A stretch of DNA of 40,924 nucleotides from Chitinophagaceae bacterium. GTDB taxonomy: Bacteria; Bacteroidota; Bacteroidia; Chitinophagales; Chitinophagaceae. Below are positions 1 through 9,079 of this stretch, piece by piece. Where the stretch lies: contig JAICZH010000020.1 of the NCBI GenBank assembly GCA_025933775.1, positions 1 to 40,924 on the forward strand, given 5' to 3'. A program made the translations under genes and the position numbers. The first letter of the stretch is position 1. Each line of letters begins with the position of its first letter. The notes under the pieces were generated by a model. That model had not been told where the DNA came from and did no database searches. It worked only from the letters and a program-made list of their open reading frames with translations.

Positions 1-1181
1 AACACTAAGGCATACCCTGCAAAAGTAAACCATATACTTTGCCAGTTTTTTACTCCATTCAAGGTAAAATGATCTACTACCATACCGCTCAGTTCACCCC
101 CGAGAAATGCCCCAATTCCATTAGTCATAAGCATAAATAATCCCTGTGCACTGGCTCTTATCTTTATATTGGCTTCTTTTTCTATAAATAAAGAACCAGA
201 AATATTGAAAAAATCAAATGCCATTCCGTAAATTATCATTGACAAAACAAGAAGAAATAATAAACTCCCCGGATTGCCAAAACCAAATAATCCAAAACGA
301 AAAACCCATGCAAACATGCTCATCAGCATAACTTTTTTTATTCCGAACTTTTTTAGAAAAAAAGGAATAGCGAGAATGAATAATGTTTCTGATATTTGAG
401 AGATTGAGATAAGTACACTGGGGTGGGATACGGCAAATGTTCCTTTATATTTTTCTATACTTCCAAAATCATCTAAGAATGGTTTACCAAAAGCGTTAGT
501 AATTTGCAAGGCCGCCCCTAAAAGCATAGCATATACAAAAAAAATAGCCAATTTCCTTTTTTTGAATAATACAAAAGCATCAAGGCCGAATGTGGACACC
601 CATGAAATTTTCCCGGCAATTTTTGTAGGCTTGCAGTTGGGCATAGTAAAACAATAAAAACCCATAAATAAAGAAGCAACGGCGCTTACAACAAATTGTG
701 TCGAAGATTGTGTCCAATGTGAAAGATCCACCAGCCACATTGCGCAGATAAAACCAATAGTTCCCCATACTCTTATGGGCGGAAAATCTTTTACAATATC
801 AAAACCTTTATTTTCTAAAACTATATAAGAAACTGTATTGTTAAGAGCAATCGTTGGCATAAAAACTAACGAATTAAAAAACATTACCCAATACATCATA
901 TCCGGATTATTAACTTTAGAGGCCCATATCAACAATGCTGCGCCAGCAATATGACAAAGTCCCAGCAAACGTTCTGCATTCATCCATCTGTCTGCAACAA
1001 TTCCTAAAATCGCTGGCATAAATAACGAAGCAATTCCCATTGTTCCATATGTTGCACCTATTTGAGTGCCCGTAGCATGTAATGAAGTAAACATATATCC
1101 GCCAAGTGAGATAAGCCATGCGCCCCAGATAAAGAACTCAAAAAAATTCATAATGATAAGCCGCACTTTGATATTCAACAT
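1..1181 (-). CDS. MFS nucleoside permease-like transporter, 3' end cut by window edge
   Basis: Reading the complement from an ATG at 1181 gives an uninterrupted frame of 393 codons to the window edge, starting MLNIKVRLIIMNFFEFFIWG, which is the typical start of the NupG/XapB nucleoside:H+ symporter branch of the major facilitator superfamily as found in Bacteroidota. Many hydrophobic segments are visible, with the family-like stretch FFIWGAWLISLGGY in TM1. The C-terminal part lies outside the window. In this phylum such NupG-like carriers often sit beside Gfo/Idh/MocA and DUF1080 genes and may carry sugars instead of nucleosides, so the substrate is uncertain. It is divergent from the large secreted protein that starts at 1467; the 285-bp gap between them must hold both promoters. 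Confidence 0.85.
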   Translation of the reverse strand, partial: MLNIKVRLIIMNFFEFFIWGAWLISLGGYMFTSLHATGTQIGATYGTMGIASLFMPAILGIVADRWMNAERLLGLCHIAGAALLIWASKVNNPDMMYWVMFFNSLVFMPTIALNNTVSYIVLENKGFDIVKDFPPIRVWGTIGFICAMWLVDLSHWTQSSTQFVVSAVASLFMGFYCFTMPNCKPTKIAGKISWVSTFGLDAFVLFKKRKLAIFFVYAMLLGAALQITNAFGKPFLDDFGSIEKYKGTFAVSHPSVLISISQISETLFILAIPFFLKKFGIKKVMLMSMFAWVFRFGLFGFGNPGSLLFLLVLSMIIYGMAFDFFNISGSLFIEKEANIKIRASAQGLFMLMTNGIGAFLGGELSGMVVDHFTLNGVKNWQSIWFTFAGYALV

Positions 1182-1466
1182 ATTTTGTTTTGATTAATGA
1201 TAACAAAAAAAAATTATACTTTTTAGCCAAAGAAAATTTTTATTTCAAGCAACCCGAAACAAATTTATTCAGTTTATAATAACAGTAAGGATGTATTTAT
1301 CAAAAATATTGAGCGCAATATTTTATCTTAATTTTTGAAAGATAAGAGAATTAATAAAATTGCAACTATTTTACGTTTTTGAATGAAAAGAAAATCCTAT
1401 TTTAGCATCTCTGAAACCTTTTAATATTTGTTCATAAAACATATATTTTAATTTAAATTTACTGTA

Positions 1467-4400
1467 TTGAAAAAAATTAATGCACACTCAATGCGGAGTG
1501 TTTTTTTATTCTTTATTTGTTCAATAACAGTATTGAAAATTGATGCCCAGCCTATAAAACCGGAGCAATTTAATTTTACTGAATTATCCAACCGCCCCAC
1601 GCCACAAATATTTCAAAAAAAAGAAGAGCATGAACCTGACGGAGGATGGCGATATCTGAAAGGCAATATGCCTATTCCCCGCAATGCTAAAATAATGAAA
1701 CAGGGAACAGGATTGCTTTTTTCGCCCAATACTATTGAAACGCCTTCTCCGCCGCCGGTACAGGGTTTTCTCGGCCACATAGACCCGATCAATGTAATAC
1801 CACCCGACTGCATGGGAGCCGTTGGAATGAATGAAGTAGTTACTGCAACCAATGAATTTGTAATTGTTCATTCTAAAAATGGCGGAGCTGTTTTACATAA
1901 AGTTACTTTCGATGCTTTTTTTAATCAGAGTGGAATGTCCGACCCGTACATACAATTTGATCCGTATATTAAACGATACTGGATCAGCGGCATATCCACC
2001 AGTCAAACCAATAAGGTTTTTATTGCAGTATCACAAACTTCCGATCCTTCGGGCAATTGGATCAGATATAGCTTCACGCCTACTTCTACTGATGGAGCGT
2101 TGCTGCTCGATCATCCGTATCTTGGATTTGATAATAAATTATTAGTAATTACCGGAAGAAAATTTCCCGGCGGCACAAGTTTTACCGGACCTATTTTATT
2201 TTGTTTTAATAAAGATAGCCTGGCTGCAGGAAACCCAATTTCATTTGGTGTAAATGCACAGACTATTGAAAAAACTGTATCTGATGGGGATGTGCCTTGC
2301 CCGGTTACTGCATTAGACCTTACATTGCCCGCATCAGCTTTTTATATTGTTCAGGAATGGAATGGATCAGCATCTGCCATACGATTATCAAACATTACGG
2401 GAACGATTCCTAATCTTACATGGAATACCGCCGCCGCAGTGTTTTCCATTGGCGGCACACCCTGGTCGGACGCACAATTAGGAAATCTTGCACCCCAATT
2501 AGACGAATCGAGAAAGGTGGCTGTGAATGATTCCAGGATAAGTTCTGCGCAAATGGTAAATGGAAAAATATGGTGTGCACATCATATTGCTTTGCCTGCA
2601 ACCGCTTTTAATCATACAGCGATTCAATGGTGGCAATTATCCACTACTGGCGCGGTTTTACAAAGAGGTAGAATAGATGATTCGGCAGGATTAATATCAA
2701 GATATTATCCTACCATTGCAGTAAATGAAGGAGAAGATGTAATTATAGGTTATACTCTCTCATCGCCTACTACAAGAATAAACGCTGCATATAGTACCCG
2801 CACTCCTTCTACTCCATTAAACACAACAGATGATGAATATATTTTTAAAGGCGGCATCAGCACTTACTGGAAAGATTATGGAAGTGGAAGAGCGCGTTGG
2901 GGCGATTATAGTCATTCTGCAGTAGATCCTGAAACGGGAGATTTATGGACCATTCAGCAATATGCTGATCAAAGGCTTTCTGCTGCGGATAATGATTCAA
3001 GATATGGAGTATGGTGGGCACAGGTATCATTTTCAACTTTAAATGATGACGTTACTATATCAACCATCAATGAACCAAATGGCACACTACCCTATTGCAA
3101 CGTGCCTATCAATCCAAAAGTTACCATTAAAAATATTGGATTGGATACAATAAAAAATATAAAATTGGGATTAACCTTAGATGGAGTAAATATTGGTGTT
3201 GATACATTAACTGGTTTAGACATTCCTTTGTTCGGCTCTGTTGATGTATCTATTCCATTACCCTTAAATCCTTCATCGGGGAATCACATTTTAAAGGCAT
3301 TTACATTTGATCCGAATGGTACACCAGATGAAAGAATGTCAAACGATACCAGTGTTGTTTCGTTTTTAATTCTTCCAAAGCTTACACTTCCCGATGTTGA
3401 AGGATTTGAAAGCGCCACATTTCCCCCTGCGGGCGGATGGACCTTATATAATCCTGATGGGAGCCTTTCATGGCAAAGAACCACGCTTGCCAGTAAAACC
3501 GGCGCTGCATCTATGCGATTAGATGCTTTTAATTACCAAACCACTACCGCTGTTGATATTCTTCAATCTCCCAAAATTGATTTAATTAATACCGATTCAA
3601 TAAAAATAAGTTTTGATGTTGCTTATGCACAATACGATGCAGCTTCTATAGATTCACTGAAAATTGTTTATTCAATTGATTGTGGCGCTACATGGCTTCC
3701 TACTTCGTACAACAAAGGAGGCAGCAAGTTAAGCACCAATGGAGGTAGTTTTGTTACATCATCATTTGTTCCTACATCATCGCAATGGCGCAATGAAAAT
3801 GTAAGCATCTCCACATGCAACATAAATGCATCATCTATTATAATAGGAATAAAATCAGTTAATGATTTTGGAAATAATATTTATGTAGATAATTTTTCAA
3901 TAGATAAATTAGATACTAAACAGGAAAATGCATCAACGCTTTTAATAAACCAACCTTCGGAAGCCTTATGCACACCAGATTTTACACCGCAGGTTACTAT
4001 TGCCAATTTTGGATTTGATACTTTAAAAACGCTTACTATCAATTACCAGGTTGATGACGGCAGCATTGGAACTTTTAATTATACTGGCTCTATTGCAAGA
4101 TGTAATTCGCAAACGGTTACAATAAATACTATTACTTCTTCGCCGGGGGAGCATCTGCTTACTATTTTTAGCTCCAATCCCAATGGCATTGCCGATCAAT
4201 ATCCGGCAAATGATACAACAAAAAAAATAATAAAAATATCTCCTGTTTTAAATGCCCCCGTTTCAGAAGGATTTGAAACCACCACTTTTCCGCCAACCAA
4301 TTGGAACATACAAAACCCTGATGGAGCCACCACCTGGCAGCGTTCTACATCTGCTGCAAAAACCGGAAGCGCATCAATGGTAATACAATATTTCAATTCT

Positions 4401-5066
4401 TCAGCATTCAACACTGAGGATAGATTTTATTCGCCCATTATAAAATATGATGCATCTGTTGATTCATTTTTTGTTTCTTATGATTATGCCTATTCTCAAG
4501 GCGTCACGTATCCCGGAAGCACTAATATGCCTTTAGATACTTTTGAGCTGCAGATAACACAAGATTGCGGGCAAACGTTCACAACAATATGGAAAAAATG
4601 GGGAGCCGATTTGCAAACAATTGGTGATCCAAACCTCCCTGTGGGCGTTGCTTTCACGCCAACTAACAATCAATGGAAGCATGTAAATTTTTATCTCAAT
4701 CCTGTAATTGGTAATAAAGATTTTCAGGTTTATTTTACCGCAAAGGGCAATGGACAAAATAATTTATATGTAGATAACGTGAACGTGTACACGAAAATTC
4801 TTCCTAAGCGATTAAAAGATCAGGGTTATCTTTTATATCCCAATCCATTCCGGAATTCATTTATCATTCGCAATTACCAGGTGCCGGTTACATTTCAAAG
4901 TGTAAATATTTATAATTCCGTAGGGCAATTAATTTATACAAAAAATTTTAATGGTACCGGCTATACAGAAATGCCGGTTGATATGAGTTCGTTTGCCGCA
5001 GGCATGTACATTGTAAAATTAAAATACACAGATAAAACTGTTGTAGAAAGAATGATAAAACAATAA
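1467..5066 (+). CDS. Large secreted multi-domain protein with T9SS type A sorting domain
   Basis: 1199 residues. The start is taken as TTG at 1467 (MKKINAHSMRS...), because the two lysines make a normal signal-peptide n-region; an in-frame ATG at 1491 is the alternative and would leave only MRS before the hydrophobic core. Cleavage is likely near DAQ (about residue 28). Residues about 60-525 look like a beta-propeller-type extracellular region (repeated short strands, W and D rich) of unknown activity. Then come two copies of a tandem unit: a CARDB/Ig-like module (about 527-640 and 830-930) followed by a MAM-like or choice-of-anchor-J jelly roll (about 644-825 and 933-1110), recognisable by EGFES/EGFET, FPP, NPDG, WQR and KTG. 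Residues 1123-1199 are a T9SS sorting domain (LYPNPF ... GMYIVKL ... VVERMIKQ). It should be exported by Sec and then T9SS and attached to the cell surface. No catalytic motif was recognised. Confidence 0.92.
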   Translation: MKKINAHSMRSVFLFFICSITVLKIDAQPIKPEQFNFTELSNRPTPQIFQKKEEHEPDGGWRYLKGNMPIPRNAKIMKQGTGLLFSPNTIETPSPPPVQGFLGHIDPINVIPPDCMGAVGMNEVVTATNEFVIVHSKNGGAVLHKVTFDAFFNQSGMSDPYIQFDPYIKRYWISGISTSQTNKVFIAVSQTSDPSGNWIRYSFTPTSTDGALLLDHPYLGFDNKLLVITGRKFPGGTSFTGPILFCFNKDSLAAGNPISFGVNAQTIEKTVSDGDVPCPVTALDLTLPASAFYIVQEWNGSASAIRLSNITGTIPNLTWNTAAAVFSIGGTPWSDAQLGNLAPQLDESRKVAVNDSRISSAQMVNGKIWCAHHIALPATAFNHTAIQWWQLSTTGAVLQRGRIDDSAGLISRYYPTIAVNEGEDVIIGYTLSSPTTRINAAYSTRTPSTPLNTTDDEYIFKGGISTYWKDYGSGRARWGDYSHSAVDPETGDLWTIQQYADQRLSAADNDSRYGVWWAQVSFSTLNDDVTISTINEPNGTLPYCNVPINPKVTIKNIGLDTIKNIKLGLTLDGVNIGVDTLTGLDIPLFGSVDVSIPLPLNPSSGNHILKAFTFDPNGTPDERMSNDTSVVSFLILPKLTLPDVEGFESATFPPAGGWTLYNPDGSLSWQRTTLASKTGAASMRLDAFNYQTTTAVDILQSPKIDLINTDSIKISFDVAYAQYDAASIDSLKIVYSIDCGATWLPTSYNKGGSKLSTNGGSFVTSSFVPTSSQWRNENVSISTCNINASSIIIGIKSVNDFGNNIYVDNFSIDKLDTKQENASTLLINQPSEALCTPDFTPQVTIANFGFDTLKTLTINYQVDDGSIGTFNYTGSIARCNSQTVTINTITSSPGEHLLTIFSSNPNGIADQYPANDTTKKIIKISPVLNAPVSEGFETTTFPPTNWNIQNPDGATTWQRSTSAAKTGSASMVIQYFNSSAFNTEDRFYSPIIKYDASVDSFFVSYDYAYSQGVTYPGSTNMPLDTFELQITQDCGQTFTTIWKKWGADLQTIGDPNLPVGVAFTPTNNQWKHVNFYLNPVIGNKDFQVYFTAKGNGQNNLYVDNVNVYTKILPKRLKDQGYLLYPNPFRNSFIIRNYQVPVTFQSVNIYNSVGQLIYTKNFNGTGYTEMPVDMSSFAAGMYIVKLKYTDKTVVERMIKQ

Positions 5067-5183
5067 AAGTTAATCAGTTTTTGTATAAAAAATATAAAAG
5101 AAGATAATCGTTACATTCTTTTTCATTTTATAATTGCATGTCTTTATTTAAAAGAACCTGCTTACCTTAGATGAAAAAAAACG

Positions 5184-5915
5184 ATGCTTCCAAAAATCAC
5201 TTCTTTTACCTGGTTATTCATAATTGGGATTTTATTTTCAAATACCAGTTTCTCCCAAATACCCAATACGCTTACACAAAAGGAAACCCAGCAAGGCTGG
5301 CGGCTTCTGTTCAATGGAAAAGATTTAGTTGGATGGCATTCGTACCATGAAAAAGTTCCGGGCAAAGCATGGCAGGTGCAGGATGGCGCTATCTTTTTAA
5401 ATAAAAATAATAAAAGTGTTTATAATGATTATGCCGATTTGGTAACGGATGATGAATATGAAAATTTTGATTTAAAAATAGAATGGAAAATGGAACCCTG
5501 CGCCAACAGTGGACTTATGTTTTATGTAAATGAATCACCACAATATAAAAACACTTATGAATCAGGGCCTGAAATGCAGATAGCAGATTTAGCCTGTGAT
5601 GACGACGGAAGAATTTTAAAATGCCGTGCTGGCGATTTGTATGATCTCATTTCTGCAGACACAGAATGGGTGCATAAAGGAGGCAAATGGAATTATTATG
5701 AAATTATTTCAAAAAATGGCCATCTTACTTTTTTTATGAATGGCCACAAAACCATCGAAACACAAATGTGGGATGATCATTGGCGCGATATGATTAAAAA
5801 CAGCAAGTTTGTAGAGTGGCCTGGCTTCGGAACTTTTAAAAAAGGGCACATTTCTTTGCAGGGAACAGAAACCGGGAAACTTTGGTATCGTAATATTAAG
5901 ATTAGAAAATTATAG
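5184..5915 (+). CDS. Secreted DUF1080 (3-keto-disaccharide hydrolase-like) protein
   Basis: 243 residues: a signal peptide (about 1-25, MLPKITSF ... NTSFSQ) followed by a single DUF1080 domain (about 38-240) with the characteristic GWRLLFNGKDLVGWH opening, EYENFDLKIEWK and the SGLMFYVNE strand, ending in GHISLQG...LWYRNIKI. The fold is a concanavalin-like jelly roll; members of this family have been linked to hydrolysis of 3-keto-glycosides. The following gene is a Gfo/Idh/MocA oxidoreductase and the next a sugar transporter, which fits a pathway in which a glycoside is oxidised at C3 and then cleaved. The ATG at 5184 is used; another ATG at 5171 is out of frame and closes quickly. Confidence 0.9.
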   Translation: MLPKITSFTWLFIIGILFSNTSFSQIPNTLTQKETQQGWRLLFNGKDLVGWHSYHEKVPGKAWQVQDGAIFLNKNNKSVYNDYADLVTDDEYENFDLKIEWKMEPCANSGLMFYVNESPQYKNTYESGPEMQIADLACDDDGRILKCRAGDLYDLISADTEWVHKGGKWNYYEIISKNGHLTFFMNGHKTIETQMWDDHWRDMIKNSKFVEWPGFGTFKKGHISLQGTETGKLWYRNIKIRKL

Positions 5916-5938
5916 TTTGCTACACGAATTCAAATGCT

Positions 5939-6117
5939 ACGAATTACACAGATTAACACGAATTTTTTTTGCTGATAAATATAAAAATATTTCGTGTATG
6001 CATGACCGTTAGTTTTTTTTTATCTATTCATGTTAATAAGTGTTATTTGTGGCAAAATAAAATTCGTATATGCATAACCGTTAGTTTCTTTCTATTCGTG
6101 CAATCTGTGTAATTCGT
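5939..6117. repeat. Composite intergenic repeat: inverted arms around two direct copies of a 22-bp element
   Basis: The 238-bp gap between the DUF1080 and oxidoreductase genes is almost wholly repeat DNA. The outer arms, 5939-5963 (ACGAATTACACAG...) and 6094-6117 (ATTCGTG...CTGTGTAATTCGT), are inverted copies differing by a couple of positions. Between them lie two direct copies of a 22-bp element at 5991-6012 and 6063-6084 (start TTCGT, end ACCGTTAG), 19 of 22 identical by eye. A third and a fourth copy lie at 9050 and 33415. The outer-arm motif resembles ATTCGTG/TGTAATTCGTG words common between genes in many Bacteroidota. Transcribed, the arms could pair over about 130 nt. Confidence 0.75.
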
Positions 6118-6153
6118 GTCAAAAAAAAAATTTGTGTAGTTAAAAATAATATT

Positions 6154-7662
6154 ATGGAAGACAATCAAAACAAAATTACCCGTGGCGAGTTTATAAAAAA
6201 CACGGCGTTAACTGCAGCTGCATTTTCTATTGTGCCACGCCACGTTTTAGGCGGCAAAGGCTTTGTGGCGCCTAGCGATAAATTATACATTGCTGCTGTT
6301 GGCTGCGGTGGCGAAGCAGAAAATGATATTCATCATTATGCAATTGCGCCAAAGAAAAATGCAGTGATCGCTTTTCTTTGCGACGTGGATGATCGCATGG
6401 CTGCGCCGCGTCGCAAAGAATTTCCGAATGCAAAATTTTATTACGACTGGCGTGAAATGTTTGAAAAAGAAAATAAAAATTTCGATGCCGTGTCTGTTGC
6501 CATTCCCGATCATAATCATGCAATAGTTGGATTAAGCGCTATGAAAATGAAAAAACATTTGTATTTGCAAAAACCATTAACGCACGATATTTATGAAGCA
6601 CGCATTCTTACACAAGCTGCAGAAAAATATAAAGTAGTTACGCAAATGGGCGACCAGGGCGCATCCTGCGATGGCATGCGCACATTGAGAGAATGGTTTG
6701 AAGCAGGATTGATTGGCGACATCACGCATGTATATAACTGGACTAATCGCCCCGTGTGGCCGCAGGGTATTCCGTGGCCCAAAGAACATCCACCGGTTCC
6801 CAAAGAATTAAATTGGGATCTCTGGCTCGGTACTGCACCTGATACTAATTACATTGATAATCTTGTCCCATTCAACTGGCGTGGCTGGTGGAAGTTTGGA
6901 ACAGGCGCTTTGGGCGATATGGGCTGTCATATTATTGGCCCTGCATTTAAATTATTAGACCTCGGTTACCCAACAGAAGTAACGTGCAGCGCAACGGTTG
7001 TCTATTCAGGAATTTTTAAAGAAGCTGATTTTCCGGAAAGCATTCCTCCTGCCAGTAAACTTCAGTTTATTTTTAAATTGAAAGATGGGCGCGATTTAAA
7101 ATTGTATTGGATGGATGGAGGCATTACACCAGACAGGCCTGATGAACTCGATCCTGATGTAAACATGAATGATGCATTGGCTTTTGTGCCTGAAGAAAAT
7201 AGTTTTGAAGGAGGAACGATATTCGTTGGAACAAAAGGAAAAGTTGCCTGTGGCTGGGGCGGAGCTTATCCCAAACTTTTACCGCTTTCATTAAACAAAG
7301 ATATAAATGTTCCCAAAAAATATCCGCGCATACAAGGCGGCATGGATGGGCATTGGTGGCAATGGATTGACGCATGTATTGCAGGTTATGGCAATGCAGA
7401 AGTTGATTCCCCATTTGTAGGTTATGCCGGCCCACTTACCGAAACTGTGTTGATGGGTAATTTATTATTGAGATGTTTTAATCTTCGTACCAAAGTAAAA
7501 AGACACGATCCGGTTTATGGAGATGTAGAAGATATTGCAACGCCCGGCCGTTATATTTCTTATAAATGGGATGGAGCCAATATGCGCATTACCAATTTTG
7601 AAGCAGCCAATCAATTTGTAAAAAGAGAATATAGAAAAGGCTGGGGCGAATTGAAATTATAA
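6154..7662 (+). CDS. Gfo/Idh/MocA family oxidoreductase with N-terminal export signal
   Basis: 502 residues. The N-terminus (ITRGEFIKNTALTAAAFSI, residues 8-26) has the layout of the Tat-type signal common in this family, but only one arginine (TRGEF in place of NRRDF). A Rossmann fold follows at about 44-170 with VGCGG as the dinucleotide-binding loop and LYLQKPLTHD (about 136-145) as the usual EKP-type catalytic lysine element. The C-terminal alpha/beta domain contains WRGWWKFGTGALGDMGCHI, a stretch typical of the Bacteroidota periplasmic-type oxidoreductases. It probably performs NAD(P)-dependent oxidation at a sugar hydroxyl. Context (DUF1080 upstream, FucP-type carrier downstream) supports a sugar role; the exact substrate is not determinable. 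Confidence 0.9.
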   Translation: MEDNQNKITRGEFIKNTALTAAAFSIVPRHVLGGKGFVAPSDKLYIAAVGCGGEAENDIHHYAIAPKKNAVIAFLCDVDDRMAAPRRKEFPNAKFYYDWREMFEKENKNFDAVSVAIPDHNHAIVGLSAMKMKKHLYLQKPLTHDIYEARILTQAAEKYKVVTQMGDQGASCDGMRTLREWFEAGLIGDITHVYNWTNRPVWPQGIPWPKEHPPVPKELNWDLWLGTAPDTNYIDNLVPFNWRGWWKFGTGALGDMGCHIIGPAFKLLDLGYPTEVTCSATVVYSGIFKEADFPESIPPASKLQFIFKLKDGRDLKLYWMDGGITPDRPDELDPDVNMNDALAFVPEENSFEGGTIFVGTKGKVACGWGGAYPKLLPLSLNKDINVPKKYPRIQGGMDGHWWQWIDACIAGYGNAEVDSPFVGYAGPLTETVLMGNLLLRCFNLRTKVKRHDPVYGDVEDIATPGRYISYKWDGANMRITNFEAANQFVKREYRKGWGELKL

Positions 7663-7703
7663 AACCTAACAATAACAATTTAAAAATCTCATAGTATCCA
7701 GTT

Positions 7704-7734
7704 CCCTCTCCTTTGGAGAGGGGTTGGGGTGAGG
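7704..7734. repeat. Hairpin repeat (CCCTCTCC-TTT-GGAGAGGG type) ahead of a start codon
   Basis: A perfect 8-bp stem, 7704-7711 with 7715-7722, around a TTT loop, followed by GTTGGGGTGAGG to 7734. It is strikingly GC-rich against the surrounding AT-rich DNA. I recall the same words as a recurrent intergenic repeat in Bacteroidota genomes (recollection, not searched). It fills the leader of the next gene and ends 10 bases before its ATG at 7745, so it could influence translation. Confidence 0.6.
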
Positions 7735-7744
7735 CCAAATCAAG

Positions 7745-9007
7745 ATGAAGCGAAACTATTACATTGTATTTCTTATAATGCTTACTTTCTTTGTAATTTC
7801 TTTTCTTACAAACATCATCGGGCCATTAACACCAGACATTATTAAAGGTTTTCATCTCAGCCTTACATTAGTAGCATTACTTCCTTTTGCTTTTTTTATT
7901 GCGTATGGGGTGGTATCAATTCCTACCGGTATGTTGGTAGAAAAATATAAAGAAAAGAAGATAATGATAACCGGATTTATCGTTGCATTTTTCGGCGCAT
8001 TATTATTAGCATTGTTTCCAAATTATGCAACTGCAGTAATTTCTCTTTTTCTTATTGGCAGCGGAATGGCAATGCTGCAGGTGGTGATCAATCCTTTATT
8101 GCGCACTTCCGGTGGTGAAGAGCATTATGCATTTAATTCTGTTTTGGCACAATTGATTTTTGGCGGAGCATCTTTTTTAAGCCCTTTGGTGTATTCCTAT
8201 TTTGTGGTGCAGCTTGCAAAAAATAATAACAATGAAAATGGTTTTTTAAATTTATTCAAATCGCATGTTCCTGCCGATTTAACCTGGATCTCGCTCTACT
8301 GGCTGTTTACAATTATATGCCTGCTGATGATATTGATTATTTTGTTTTCCAAATTTCCAAAAGTGGAATTACAAAGCGAGGAAAAAGCAGGCGCATTGCA
8401 AACTCATATTATGTTATTTAGAAAACCTGTTGTGATTCTTTTTTTTCTTGGCATATTTTGTTATGTAGGCACCGAGCAAGGTATTGCCAACTGGATGTCT
8501 CAATTTTTATATACCTACCATGGTTATGATCCGCAAACGAAAGGAGCTGATGCAGTTGCTTATTTTTGGGGATTAATGACCGCCGGAGGAGTATTGGGAC
8601 TATTTCTTTTAAAAATAATGGATAGCCGAAAAGTACTTATCATTTTTACTATTCTTGCATTGGCATGTTTAAGCTTTGCTTTTTTTGGCAATTCAAAAAT
8701 TTCGTATATCGCCTTCCCGTTAGTTGGTTTTTTTGCATCGGTTATGTATCCGGTTATTTTTTCGCTGGCGCTAAATTCTATAAACGAGCACCATGGCTCA
8801 TTTGCAGGCATATTGGTTACCGGTATTATCGGGGGTGCTGTTATCTCATTAATTATCGGTTGGCTGGGCGATCATTTCGGACTCCGCACCGGAATGTTTT
8901 TTATTTATATAACAATGGGATATATTTTGAGCGTTGGCTTTTGGGCAAGACCTTTAATTACAAATAAAACGATTCAGCTTTCGCGCAAGCAAGAAAATAT
9001 AAGTTGA
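7745..9007 (+). CDS. Sugar MFS transporter, FucP-like
   Basis: 420 residues with about 12 hydrophobic segments, the layout of the FucP (L-fucose:H+ symporter/glucose-galactose) branch of the major facilitator superfamily. Family-like stretches include FFVISFLTNIIGPLTP in TM1, FFIAYGVVSIPTGMLVEKYK between TM2 and TM3, and GMAMLQVVINPLLRT in TM4 with the Q..NP pattern seen in FucP-type carriers. The second half begins near residue 222 (KPVVILFFLGIFCYVGTEQG). It lies 82 bp after the oxidoreductase on the same strand and likely imports the sugar handled by that gene set. The leader holds a GC-rich hairpin repeat just ahead of the start. Confidence 0.9.
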   Translation: MKRNYYIVFLIMLTFFVISFLTNIIGPLTPDIIKGFHLSLTLVALLPFAFFIAYGVVSIPTGMLVEKYKEKKIMITGFIVAFFGALLLALFPNYATAVISLFLIGSGMAMLQVVINPLLRTSGGEEHYAFNSVLAQLIFGGASFLSPLVYSYFVVQLAKNNNNENGFLNLFKSHVPADLTWISLYWLFTIICLLMILIILFSKFPKVELQSEEKAGALQTHIMLFRKPVVILFFLGIFCYVGTEQGIANWMSQFLYTYHGYDPQTKGADAVAYFWGLMTAGGVLGLFLLKIMDSRKVLIIFTILALACLSFAFFGNSKISYIAFPLVGFFASVMYPVIFSLALNSINEHHGSFAGILVTGIIGGAVISLIIGWLGDHFGLRTGMFFIYITMGYILSVGFWARPLITNKTIQLSRKQENIS

Positions 9008-9014
9008 AAATTTT

Positions 9015-9028
9015 ACCAATGAATTGGT
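9015..9028. terminator. Possible weak hairpin between convergent genes
   Basis: ACCAA (9015-9019), TGAA loop, TTGGT (9024-9028), extendable by two or three weak pairs. It lies just after the stop of the sugar transporter and before the end of the convergent VOC gene. The downstream T-run is poor, so the terminator role is only a guess. Confidence 0.25.
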
Positions 9029-9049
9029 GAAATGATTTATTTCCTAAAC

Positions 9050-9070
9050 TTCGTATATGCGTTACCGTTA
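9050..9070. repeat. Third copy of the 22-bp dispersed element
   Basis: Starts TTCGTATATGC and ends TTACCGTTA, so it matches the copies at 5991 and 6063 and the outer halves of the split copy at 33415. It lies between the convergent ends of the sugar transporter and the VOC gene. Confidence 0.7.
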
Positions 9071-9079
9071 TATATTATT

